A stretch of DNA of 64,000 bases from Bryobacterales bacterium. Its GTDB lineage: Bacteria > Acidobacteriota > Terriglobia > Bryobacterales > Bryobacteraceae. The translations under genes were made by a program, and so were the position numbers. Below are positions 33,725 through 41,670 of this stretch, one piece after another. The DNA lies in the NCBI GenBank assembly GCA_016713735.1, contig JADJOP010000002.1:124001-188000 (forward strand), in the 5' to 3' direction. Each line of letters opens with the position of its first letter. Position 1 is the first letter of the stretch. The notes beneath the pieces were generated by a model, which was not told where the DNA came from, did no database searches, and saw only the letters and a program-made list of their open reading frames with translations.

Positions 33725-34456
33725 TCAGCGCTTGCGGCGAGCCACCGCGAGCGCGGCCAGCCCACCCAGCACCAGCGCCGCCGAAGCCGGTTCCGGCACC
33801 TCGCCCCCACCACCACCGTTGGGCGGATTCGTCAACCTAGCCTCACCGAGCGCGGAATTTCCAAAATCCACCGTCACCGTGGCGTCTCCGCCGTTCGGCA
33901 ACCAAACCGTTACTGCCGTGAAGAGGAATAAGGTGGTGTCCGGCCGGTCGGTCGTGCAGGGGCTCGTAACGGGTCCGGCTGCTACTGCCCCAGTCAGCCC
34001 CACAGTTTGGCTGCCGGTGTCGACACCCGCCACAGCCGAACAGATGAAAGCGCCGCTCAACCCGTTGATCTGCGTAACCGTGGTTACTGCCTGCACGAAG
34101 GCCTCACCAGTCACCGAAACGTCCGCCGTCAAGGCGGCCAAAAGGGTTAGCTCCGTACCATCAGGCACATTCAGTAGCCTCTCCGCACTCATGCTTGCTG
34201 CGGTCCAATAGAAGCTATTTTCCGTTGCGGGTACAGAGATGTTGGCCGCGATCGACCCGGTGAACTTCATTCCGTCCGGCGTATCCACCAGGGAGAGGTT
34301 GGAGAAATCCCAGCTTGCGAAACCGCTGCTGTAATTCAGCGTGTTCGTGGCCGGTCCCGAAAAAATCGCCCCCTGCCCCCTTGCCGCTCCGATGGTGAGC
34401 AGTGCCGCCAAACCGCATGCGGACACAATTCCTGTCCAACTTCTGATTCTGATCAT
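33725..34456 (-). CDS. PEP-CTERM sorting-domain protein
   Basis: A 243 aa exported protein. Signal peptide (GIVSACGLAALLTIGAARG), Ser/Thr/Gly-rich beta body with two cysteines, a glycine run, then the PEP-CTERM signal VPEPASAALVLGGLAALAVA and the basic tail RRKR. GGAGGAG lies 9 nt before the ATG at 34456, which decides the start over an upstream in-frame ATG. The body is of unknown family. It is a second target for an exosortase encoded elsewhere. Confidence 0.85.
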   Translation of the reverse strand: MIRIRSWTGIVSACGLAALLTIGAARGQGAIFSGPATNTLNYSSGFASWDFSNLSLVDTPDGMKFTGSIAANISVPATENSFYWTAASMSAERLLNVPDGTELTLLAALTADVSVTGEAFVQAVTTVTQINGLSGAFICSAVAGVDTGSQTVGLTGAVAAGPVTSPCTTDRPDTTLFLFTAVTVWLPNGGDATVTVDFGNSALGEARLTNPPNGGGGGEVPEPASAALVLGGLAALAVARRKR

Positions 34457-34546
34457 GAGTAGGTTCTCCTCCAGTTGCGTAGCCAACGGAGTGCATCCAC
34501 GGCGCGGTCTTCAATTTCTTGGCCGCACTCAGGCATACACCTGCGC

Positions 34547-34574
34547 TACAAAAAGAATCCTACTGGCCTTTTTG
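34547..34574. promoter_or_regulatory. Inverted repeat upstream of the PEP-CTERM gene
   Basis: ACAAAAAG and CTTTTTGT form a perfect 8-bp inverted repeat with a 12-nt spacer, about 91 bp upstream of the PEP-CTERM start and downstream of nothing convergent. It may be a regulator site, or, read on the plus strand, a hairpin with T-rich flank. I cannot decide. Confidence 0.35.
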
Positions 34575-34641
34575 TCTTTTCAACAACATCCAAGCCTGCT
34601 CACATGCCCCGTGAGCACCTTTGAGCACCCGCTAACGTCCC

Positions 34642-36636
34642 CTACCTCCCCCACTCCACCAGGGCGATGTCTTCAGATTCCGCCATCCTCTGACACCACG
34701 CCACAGTGCTGCCATCGCCGCTCACCGTGAATCCAGTCCGGATATCCCGTGCCGCTGGTATCTGCCCCACCCGCTCCACTTGCTTCGTGTCGAGCCGGTA
34801 CCGCTCGATCAGCCCCAGCGGGTCCAGCCGCACGTACCATACTGCCTCCCTCGCGACCGCCCACAAGCCCTCTCTCACTCCCTCCACCACGAGTCGCTCC
34901 TCCCCGCCATTCACGCTCACCTGATAAACCCCCAACGCCGGGCGCGGCTTCGTGAAGTACACCGTCCGTCCGTCCCCTGACGCAAATGCTTCGTATCCGC
35001 CGCCGCGCGTCACTTGCACAGGCACGGCGGAATCATCTATGGGTGCTTTCCAGATCTCGTACCGCCCCGTCCGACTTGAGGAGAAATAAATCCAGCGCCC
35101 ATCAGCCGACCAACTTGCCCGCAGCCGCGAACCACCCTGATCGGCCAGTTCCCGAACCGATCCATTCCCCAATTCGACAAGATACGCCAGACGCTGATCG
35201 CCACGCCCCGCCGTAAACACCAGCTTCTTTCCGTCAGGAGACCAGCGTGGCGAATCCAGGGTTACGGCCTCCAGATTGGTCACCATCCGCAGGCCGGATC
35301 CATCCACATTTACTGTCCAGATCTGCCTCTGCCCGCTGCGGTTCGAACGGAACGCCAGCTGTTTCCCATCCGGAGAAAGCGCGGCGCTAGCCTCGTAGTG
35401 CGCGGAGGATAGAAGGGGCCGCGGCGGCGCCCCGAACGGCGCGCGCCAAACATGCAGGTTTACCGGCAGATCCGTCCGCGCGTAGACAACCTTCATCCGG
35501 CCCTCCGTCAGTGCGGCCGTGGGCCAGGACGCTTCGCCGAGCAATCCTGGAACTATCTCAAAGCGCCCATCCAGCCACAGCCGCCACAGCGTGTGCACCG
35601 GACTACGCCTTGGCGCGCCTACCAGGAGATAGCTGCCGCCGGGATCAAACTCCAGTCCATTCACCATGCCCAACTCGCGAGTCAGCCGGCGTGCGCCCCG
35701 CTCTCCCAACCGGATCAGGTAAACGTCAGTTTCCAAACCGCGCCGCTCCCTCAGTACGGCTAGTTCACGGCCGTCGGGTGAAAACGCGAAATCCCGATCA
35801 CCGAAATCGTCGTGTCCGGGAAACGTGATCTGTTTCCGCTCGCCCCCGCCGAGGGGGACAAGATAAATACCGAGCGGTCCGTCGGCACTGCTCCGAGAGA
35901 CGACGGCAAGAGAACCCTCCTCCGGCCCCCACCTGGCCCATCGCGTCTCTAAATCTCTCGGGTGCCCAGTTACGGCCAAATCCACCAACTTCTCTTCTCG
36001 TCCCGTCGCCAAATCGTGAACCCACGCCTCCCGCCGCTGTGCCGTCAGCCGGACAAACAGCAACCGCTTTCCGTCTCTTGACCAACTCGGAAAATCATCC
36101 CGCCCCCCGCTCCGAGTCAGCCTCCGCGCTGGCCCCCCGGTCACCGGGCGGACATACAGTTGGAACGGTCCATTGGCGTCCGGGTCCTTCCAGGCGTACG
36201 CCACTTGCGAGCCATCTGGCGACAGCGCCGGCCTGATCTCTTGGCCCGGTTCGGTCGCCACCAGGGCCGAACGCACATCCTCAAACCCCTCACGCCGCGC
36301 CCGTAAATCCGTCGCCAACCAAAGTGCTGCTGCGATTACGCTCATGCCCAGCGTAGCCCCCGCCACCCATGGCCAAGTCCGCCGGCCGTTTCCCGCCTCT
36401 GTCGCCTCGACGGATTCACCACCCCCGCGCGCCGCCAGCCACGCATCCAATTCGGGTGGATACGCATAGATCGTCGCCCCGTCGCCATGCTGATGCCGGT
36501 GCACGGGCAACCCTTCGCTCTTCTCCCATCGCCTCACGGTCGCCACACTCCGGCCAAAGTATGCGGCGATCTCTTTCCAACTGGTCAATCTCTGACTGGG
36601 AGGCCCCGGCTGCGCGGCCCGTTCCGGTATGTCCAT
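34642..36636 (-). CDS. HTH/transmembrane/beta-propeller sensor-like protein
   Basis: A 664 aa protein with an unusual order. Residues 16-50 form a MerR/excisionase-like helix-turn-helix (SWKEIAAYFGRSVATVRRW), residues 87-106 a membrane helix, and residues 130-660 a beta-propeller of TolB/PD40 repeats (ALSPDGSQVAYAW, SWSRDGKRLLFVR, RWSPDGKKLVFTAGR and others). The topology would place a DNA-binding head in the cytoplasm and the propeller in the periplasm, as in a one-component membrane regulator. Related proteins are frequent in Acidobacteriota. The ligand and target genes are unknown. No neighbour is co-transcribed. Confidence 0.82.
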   Translation of the reverse strand: MDIPERAAQPGPPSQRLTSWKEIAAYFGRSVATVRRWEKSEGLPVHRHQHGDGATIYAYPPELDAWLAARGGGESVEATEAGNGRRTWPWVAGATLGMSVIAAALWLATDLRARREGFEDVRSALVATEPGQEIRPALSPDGSQVAYAWKDPDANGPFQLYVRPVTGGPARRLTRSGGRDDFPSWSRDGKRLLFVRLTAQRREAWVHDLATGREEKLVDLAVTGHPRDLETRWARWGPEEGSLAVVSRSSADGPLGIYLVPLGGGERKQITFPGHDDFGDRDFAFSPDGRELAVLRERRGLETDVYLIRLGERGARRLTRELGMVNGLEFDPGGSYLLVGAPRRSPVHTLWRLWLDGRFEIVPGLLGEASWPTAALTEGRMKVVYARTDLPVNLHVWRAPFGAPPRPLLSSAHYEASAALSPDGKQLAFRSNRSGQRQIWTVNVDGSGLRMVTNLEAVTLDSPRWSPDGKKLVFTAGRGDQRLAYLVELGNGSVRELADQGGSRLRASWSADGRWIYFSSSRTGRYEIWKAPIDDSAVPVQVTRGGGYEAFASGDGRTVYFTKPRPALGVYQVSVNGGEERLVVEGVREGLWAVAREAVWYVRLDPLGLIERYRLDTKQVERVGQIPAARDIRTGFTVSGDGSTVAWCQRMAESEDIALVEWGR

Positions 36637-36750
36637 CGCCGCCCAGCATAGTGAGCCAGCCACCATGAGTCAACGCCTGAACCCAAGACGGCCACGCCTC
36701 ATCGCATTCCCTTCCTCCCCGCGCCCACCCCGCGTTATGCTGGGTTGCGC

Positions 36751-37788
36751 ATGACCAGCCTCGTTCAACTCCGCCACCCGCGCCAAGGCCGCGCCGCCGC
36801 CCTCGTCATGGGCTCCGAACTCCGCCTCTTGCCCCAATTCGATAGCATCTATACCCTCGCCGCCTCATCCCTCACCCGCGGCCTGCCCCTCGCCCAGGCC
36901 GCCCGCCAGGCCGCCACCGGCGAGTCTCTCTCCTATGACGCCATCCACTCCGGCGCCTCCCCGTGGCGTCTCCTCCCCGCCATGGACCACCCCACTGAAC
37001 CCGCCCGCTGCATGGTCGCCGGCACCGGCCTCACCCATCTGCAAAGCGCCGCCAACCGCAATGCCATGCACGTCGCCCCCGCGGCCCATTCCGGCGCCAC
37101 TGCGCAAACCACCCCCGCCGCCAAACCCACTGACTCCATGGTCATGTACCAGTGGGGCGTCGAAGGCGGCCGTCCCCCCGCCGGCAGCGTCGGGACCTCC
37201 CCCGAGTGGTTCTACAAAGGCACCGGCGCCATCCTCCGCGGCCACCTCGATCCGCTCACCGTCCCCGCCTACGCCTGCGATGGAGGCGAAGAGGCCGAAG
37301 TCGCCGGCATCTATCTCATCGACGCCACCGGCACGCCCCGCCGCCTCGGCTTCGCCACCGGCAACGAGTTCTCCGATCACGTCTTCGAAAAGAAGAACTA
37401 CCTCTACCTCGCCTCCTCCAAACTCCGCGAATGCTCGATCGGCCCCGAACTCGTCCTCGACGCCTCCTTCGACGACCTCCCCGGCAATGTCGCCATCCAC
37501 CGCGGTTCAACCGTCCTTTGGCGCAAAGCCCTCCGCACCGGCGAAGCCGCCATGTGCCACTCCCTCGCCAACATGGAACACCACCACTTCAAGTTCGCCC
37601 CCCACCGCCGCCCCGGCGATGTCCACATCCACTTCTTCGGCGCCGGAGCCTTCAGCTTCGGCGAAGGCATCCAACTGGAAGCGGGCGACGTGATGGAGGT
37701 ATCCTTTGATCAGTTGGGACGTTCTTTACGCAATCCCCTCGCTGCGGAGCGGGGAAGTGAACAGCTTGCCGTTGTGCAGCCGCTCTAA
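36751..37788 (+). CDS. GguC/AraD1-like fumarylacetoacetate-hydrolase-family protein
   Basis: A 345 aa cytoplasmic protein similar to the GguC/AraD1 branch of the FAH superfamily. Visible features are the metal/active-site region YQWGVEGGRPPAGSVGTSPEWF (within residues 133-155), FATGNEFSDHVFE and MEHHHFKFAPHRRPGDVH. FAH-fold enzymes of this type act on 2-keto-3-deoxy sugar acids, for example in oxidative L-arabinose breakdown, which would suit the arabinofuranosidase at 17749. The exact reaction is not proven by sequence. Start ATG at 36751 is preceded by a TATGCT hexamer rather than a Shine-Dalgarno. The lacI gene follows after 26 bp. Confidence 0.75.
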   Translation: MTSLVQLRHPRQGRAAALVMGSELRLLPQFDSIYTLAASSLTRGLPLAQAARQAATGESLSYDAIHSGASPWRLLPAMDHPTEPARCMVAGTGLTHLQSAANRNAMHVAPAAHSGATAQTTPAAKPTDSMVMYQWGVEGGRPPAGSVGTSPEWFYKGTGAILRGHLDPLTVPAYACDGGEEAEVAGIYLIDATGTPRRLGFATGNEFSDHVFEKKNYLYLASSKLRECSIGPELVLDASFDDLPGNVAIHRGSTVLWRKALRTGEAAMCHSLANMEHHHFKFAPHRRPGDVHIHFFGAGAFSFGEGIQLEAGDVMEVSFDQLGRSLRNPLAAERGSEQLAVVQPL

Positions 37789-37814
37789 GCGGTCCGTCCC
37801 GGCGCCGGAGGTCC

Positions 37815-38810
37815 ATGGCCGTCAGCATTAAGGATGTGGCCGCCCGCGCGGGCGTCTCTACTGCCACTGTGTCGCACGTTCTCAACCAGACGCGCAACAC
37901 CAAGCCCGCCACGCGCCAGCGCGTCCTCGACGCCATTGAGGAGCTCGGCTACTCGCAAAACACCGCCGCCCGCAACCTTGCCGTCGGCCGCTCCAGCCTC
38001 CTCGGCCTCATCCTCTCCGACATCCGCAATCCGTTCTTCCCCGAAATCACCGCCGCCTTCCAGGACCAAGCTCTCCTCCATCACATGGAAGCCCTCGTCC
38101 TGAACACCAACTACGACACCCAGCGCACCCTCGACTCCGTCAAACGACTCATCGGCCTCCAGGTGCCCGGCGTCGCCGTCCTCACCTCCCAGGTCGACCC
38201 CTCCATCAGCGCCATGCTGCAAAACCGCGGCATCGCCGCCGTCTACCTCGACCTCGGCCGCGTCGACCGCTCCATCAGCAACATCGCCATCCACTACGAA
38301 CAGGGCATCGCCGAAGCCCTCGAACATCTCGCCAAACTCGGCCACCGCCGCATCGGCTTCCTCGGCGGCCCCACCCATCTGCCCTCCGCCGGACGCCGCA
38401 AACGCGCCTTCTACGACACCGCCCGCCAACTCGGCATCGAACCCGCCGGCGCCATCGACTCCGACTTCACTGTCAAGGGCGGATACTACGCCTGCTCCAA
38501 ACTCCTCTCCAGCGCCAAACCCACAGCCATCGTCGGCGGCAACGACCTCACCGCCATCGGCGCCCTCCACTGCGCCTTTGACCGCGGCCTCAAAGTCCCC
38601 GAGCAGCTCTCCGTCGTCGGCTTCGACGACATCACCTTCGCCGAATACACCCAGCCCGCCCTCACCAGCGTCCAGGTCCCGCGCCAGGACATCGGCCGCG
38701 CCGCCTTCCAGGCCCTCTGGCAAATGATTTCCTCCGGCGACAACGACGGCCGCGAATACCCCGTCCAAACCCGCCTCATCGTCCGCCAGTCCACCGCCCA
38801 GGCCGTTTAA
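37815..38810 (+). CDS. LacI-family transcriptional repressor
   Basis: A 331 aa regulator. Residues 1-55 form the LacI DNA-binding domain with IKDVAARAGVSTATVSHVLN and the hinge helix AARNLAVGRS; residues 60-330 form the periplasmic-binding-protein-like sugar sensor (LIGLQVPGVAVL, GFLGGPTHLPS, VVGFDDITFAEY, PALTSVQVP). GGAGG precedes the ATG. It lies between the FAH-family gene and the galactose operon, and it is the obvious candidate to bind the TTAAGCGCTTAA palindrome at 39714 and its near copy at 19322. The effector is probably galactose, arabinose or a derivative. Confidence 0.92.
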   Translation: MAVSIKDVAARAGVSTATVSHVLNQTRNTKPATRQRVLDAIEELGYSQNTAARNLAVGRSSLLGLILSDIRNPFFPEITAAFQDQALLHHMEALVLNTNYDTQRTLDSVKRLIGLQVPGVAVLTSQVDPSISAMLQNRGIAAVYLDLGRVDRSISNIAIHYEQGIAEALEHLAKLGHRRIGFLGGPTHLPSAGRRKRAFYDTARQLGIEPAGAIDSDFTVKGGYYACSKLLSSAKPTAIVGGNDLTAIGALHCAFDRGLKVPEQLSVVGFDDITFAEYTQPALTSVQVPRQDIGRAAFQALWQMISSGDNDGREYPVQTRLIVRQSTAQAV

Positions 38811-39649
38811 CGCAACCAGCCGCGGTCTTTCAGCTTCTGCTGCCCCGCCTCCATCAGCTCAGGCCATCCCTTCACCACCAGCGCCGGCAGCTCCGCGTCC
38901 AGCGCCACCCACGCCTTGCCCGCTTTCCTCATCTCCTCCTCCGCCTGCCGCAACTCCTCGTGCGGCATCGCCCGCAACAGCATCACCCGTACCGCCAGCG
39001 CGGTCCCGCTCTCCCGCAGCTTGAATTCACTCCCACTCGACGCGCCCTCCCCAGGCCCCCGGTCCAACTCTCCCAGCAAAAAGCTCCCCAGTTCCAACTC
39101 CTGCGCCGTGCCCCGCATCACGATGCTCGGCGGACTGCTGTAGGTCAACGTCCACTCCCCCGCCCCCACATTCCGCACCATCCCCGCCAGCGCATCCAGC
39201 CGCCCCGGCTTCCCGGCGCGCGCCAGCCGGAACACACGCACCAGCTTCGAGTCGCCCCTCACCTCCCGCAATACATGGCCCTCTGACTCTGCCCGCGCCT
39301 CCCGCTCCAACGGACGGTCCAACTGCCCGAACAACCACTCCGCCGCTTCCATCCGCGCCTCGGGTCCGCGCAACCGCAGCCGCCCCGCCGTCTCCAGCAC
39401 ACTCACTTCCGGTAACTCCGTCACCACGCGCACGATTCCTGCCGCCTGACGGAACTGCTGCGCCGTATCCGCATGCCGGAACACCAGCTCCCGGCTCACC
39501 CACGGCGCCTCCACCGTCTGCCCCATCAGGGCCACCGCCCCGCCGCCAACGCAAGCGAAAACCGCTGATGCTGATCCATCCTGCGCCGCCCCTCCTCGCT
39601 GTCCTGACGCTCGCCTACGTCCAACCGTGCAACCCGGCTGCAATTCCAT
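38807..39649 (-). CDS. Hypothetical exported protein
   Basis: A protein of up to 280 aa that overlaps the lacI stop by 4 bp tail to tail. The body (residues 50-280) has two similar alpha/beta blocks, ELVFRHADTAQQFRQAAGIV...RLRLRGPEARMEAAEWLF and MVRNVGAGEWTLTYSSPPSI..., which recall short secretin/TonB-type domains. The start is uncertain: ATG at 39526 (MGQTVEAPWVS) is possible, while the region between 39526 and 39649 may encode a signal peptide but its best signal-like reading (MDQHQRFSLALAAG) is in another frame. A frameshift near the N-terminus is conceivable. Confidence 0.55.
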   Translation of the reverse strand: MELQPGCTVGRRRASGQRGGAAQDGSASAVFACVGGGAVALMGQTVEAPWVSRELVFRHADTAQQFRQAAGIVRVVTELPEVSVLETAGRLRLRGPEARMEAAEWLFGQLDRPLEREARAESEGHVLREVRGDSKLVRVFRLARAGKPGRLDALAGMVRNVGAGEWTLTYSSPPSIVMRGTAQELELGSFLLGELDRGPGEGASSGSEFKLRESGTALAVRVMLLRAMPHEELRQAEEEMRKAGKAWVALDAELPALVVKGWPELMEAGQQKLKDRGWLR

Positions 39650-39707
39650 CCCCTGCGTAAATCGATCCCATCCGCAATTCCATGGCCCGGATCACTCATC
39701 CCTGAGA

Positions 39708-39713
39708 TATAAT
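39708..39713 (+). promoter_or_regulatory. -10 box of the galactose operon
   Basis: Perfect TATAAT 25 bp before the symporter start and immediately before the operator palindrome. No clear -35 is present. Confidence 0.55.
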
Positions 39714-39725
39714 TTAAGCGCTTAA
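39714..39725. promoter_or_regulatory. LacI-type operator of the galactose operon
   Basis: TTAAGCGCTTAA is a perfect 12-bp palindrome with the CG centre typical of LacI/GalR operators. It abuts the -10 box, so the start of transcription would lie inside it, which is the classical place for repression. The lacI-family gene is 0.9 kb upstream. Confidence 0.75.
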
Positions 39726-39738
39726 CGAAAGTCCCTTC

Positions 39739-41451
39739 ATGCCCCGTATCGAGCTGGCCCCCGTCGACTACCTCATCCTCCTCATCTACACCGCCTTCGT
39801 CATCGGCATCGGCTTCGCGCTCAAACGCTACATGAAGTCCAGCGACGACTTCTTCCTCTCCGGCCGCGCCCTCCCCGCCTGGGTCACCGGACTCGCCTTC
39901 CTCTCAGCCAACCTCGGCGCCCAGGAAATGATGGGCATGGCCGCCTCCGGCGCCAAATACGGCATCGCCACCGCCCACTTCTACTGGGTCGGCGCCGTCC
40001 CTGCCATGATCTTCGTCGGCGTCTTCATGATGCCCTTCTACTACGGCTCCCGCGCCCGCTCCGTCCCCGAATACCTCAAGCTCCGCTTCGACGAAAAAAC
40101 CCGCGGCTTCAACGCCCTCAGCTTCGCCGCCATGACCGTCTTCTCCTCCGGCATCTCCCTCTACGCCATGGGACTGCTCATGACCGTCCTGCTCGGCTGG
40201 GACTTCAACGCCTGCATCCTCATCTGCGCCGTCATCGTCCTCGTCTACATCACCTTCGGCGGCCTCACCTCGGCCATCTACAACGAGGTCCTCCAGTTCT
40301 TCCTCATCGTCGCCGGCTTCCTTCCTCTGGCCCTGCTCGGCCTGGAAAACGTCGGCGGCTGGAACGGTCTCACCGCGCGCCTGGCCACCGTCTCCACCGA
40401 ACGCGGCTTCGCCCCCGGAGCCTTCACGCAACTCTGGGGCACCATGGGCGAGGCCTCCACTAACCCCCTCGGCGTCGAATGGTTCGGCACCCTCATGGGC
40501 CTCGGCTTCGTCCTCTCCTTCGGCTACTGGTGCACCGACTTCCTCGTCGTCCAGCGCGCCATGGCTGCTGACTCCATGCTCGCCGCCCGCCGCACTCCCC
40601 TCATCGCCGCCGTGCCCAAGATGATCTTCCCCTTCCTCGTCATCCTCCCCGGCATGATCGCCATCGCCCTCACCCAAACCTCCGGCCCCGGCGGCTTCGC
40701 ACTCCCCGCCAAGCCCGATGGCACCCTCAACTACGACATGACCATCCCCATGATGCTCGGCCACTACTTCCCCTCCGGCATGCTCGGCCTCGGCCTCACC
40801 GCCCTCATGGCCTCCTTCATGTCCGGCATGGCCGGCAACGTCACCGCCTTCAACTCCGTCTGGACCTACGACATCTACCAGGCCTACATCCGCCCCAAGG
40901 AATCCGACGCCCACTACCTCTGGATGGGCCGCGCCGCCACCGTCGGCGGCATCGCCGCATCGGTCGCCGCCGCCTACCTCGCCACCCAGTTCAACAACAT
41001 CATGGACTTCCTCCAACTGGTGTTCGCCTTCGTCAACGCCCCCCTCTTTGCCACCTTCCTCCTCGGCATGTTCTGGAAACGCGCCACCGGCCACGGCGCT
41101 TTCTTCGGCCTCGTCTCCGGCACCGCCGCCGCCGCGCTCCATCACGGCCTCTCCCTCCCCGCCGGCTCCGCCGCAGGCATCAAGGGCGGCTGGCTCGGCG
41201 CCCTTACCACCTACCCCAGCGAAATGGCGCAAAACTTCTGGACCGCCATCTACGCCTGGACCCTCTGCTTCGTCATCACCATCCTCGTGAGCCTCGCCAC
41301 CCGCGCCCCCCGCGAAGACGACCTCCGCGGCCTCGTCTACTCGCTTACCGAAAAACAATCCGACGCCGGCCTCGCCTGGTATCAGAAGCCCGCCACACTC
41401 GGCCTGCTCATCCTCGCCGCCGTCGCCGGCCTCAACATCCTCTTCTGGTAA
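39739..41451 (+). CDS. Sodium:solute symporter (SSS family), probable sugar uptake
   Basis: A 570 aa transporter with about fourteen helices in the LeuT-like fold. The SSS features are YLILLIYTAFVIGIGFALKR, FFLSGRALPAWVTGLAFLSANLGAQEMMG, GSRARSVPEYLKLRFDEKTRG and LTALMASFMSGMAGNVTAFN, as in bacterial sodium/galactose carriers. It is the first gene behind the operator and is followed by a small membrane protein, galK and galT, so galactose is the probable substrate. The start ATG at 39739 is 13 bp after the operator. Confidence 0.9.
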   Translation: MPRIELAPVDYLILLIYTAFVIGIGFALKRYMKSSDDFFLSGRALPAWVTGLAFLSANLGAQEMMGMAASGAKYGIATAHFYWVGAVPAMIFVGVFMMPFYYGSRARSVPEYLKLRFDEKTRGFNALSFAAMTVFSSGISLYAMGLLMTVLLGWDFNACILICAVIVLVYITFGGLTSAIYNEVLQFFLIVAGFLPLALLGLENVGGWNGLTARLATVSTERGFAPGAFTQLWGTMGEASTNPLGVEWFGTLMGLGFVLSFGYWCTDFLVVQRAMAADSMLAARRTPLIAAVPKMIFPFLVILPGMIAIALTQTSGPGGFALPAKPDGTLNYDMTIPMMLGHYFPSGMLGLGLTALMASFMSGMAGNVTAFNSVWTYDIYQAYIRPKESDAHYLWMGRAATVGGIAASVAAAYLATQFNNIMDFLQLVFAFVNAPLFATFLLGMFWKRATGHGAFFGLVSGTAAAALHHGLSLPAGSAAGIKGGWLGALTTYPSEMAQNFWTAIYAWTLCFVITILVSLATRAPREDDLRGLVYSLTEKQSDAGLAWYQKPATLGLLILAAVAGLNILFW

Positions 41452-41460
41452 AGGACACCC

Positions 41461-41670
41461 ATGGGACTCGATATTCGCAAACCGATCGGACTCCTCTTCG
41501 TGATCCTCGGCCTTACCCTCGCCGTCTATGGCCTCACCGGCGATGCCGCCCAATACCGCAAAAGCAACGGCCGCAATATCAACCTCACCTGGGGTTGCGT
41601 CATGACCGCCGTTGGCGGCGCCTTCCTCCTCTGGAGCCAGAAAGGAGCGTCCCGCTCAAGCTCCCAATGA
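41461..41670 (+). CDS. Small two-helix membrane protein of the galactose operon
   Basis: A 69 aa protein with helices GLLFVILGLTLAVYGLTG and LTWGCVMTAVGGAFLLWS separated by a short polar loop (DAAQYRKSNGRNIN) and a Ser-rich end. It starts 9 bp after the symporter stop with AAAGGAC before it and overlaps galK as ATGA. It could be an accessory subunit of the symporter; this is inferred from position only. Confidence 0.7.
   Translation: MGLDIRKPIGLLFVILGLTLAVYGLTGDAAQYRKSNGRNINLTWGCVMTAVGGAFLLWSQKGASRSSSQ

Noticed and set aside
37785..37795. Possible third LacI operator (CTAAGCGGT) before lacI
   Set aside because: It lies over the stop codon of the FAH-family gene and lacks the second half-site.
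39904..41553. A 549-residue minus-strand frame opposite the symporter gene
   Set aside because: Antisense of a clear transporter gene, highly acidic and Gly-rich without any motif.
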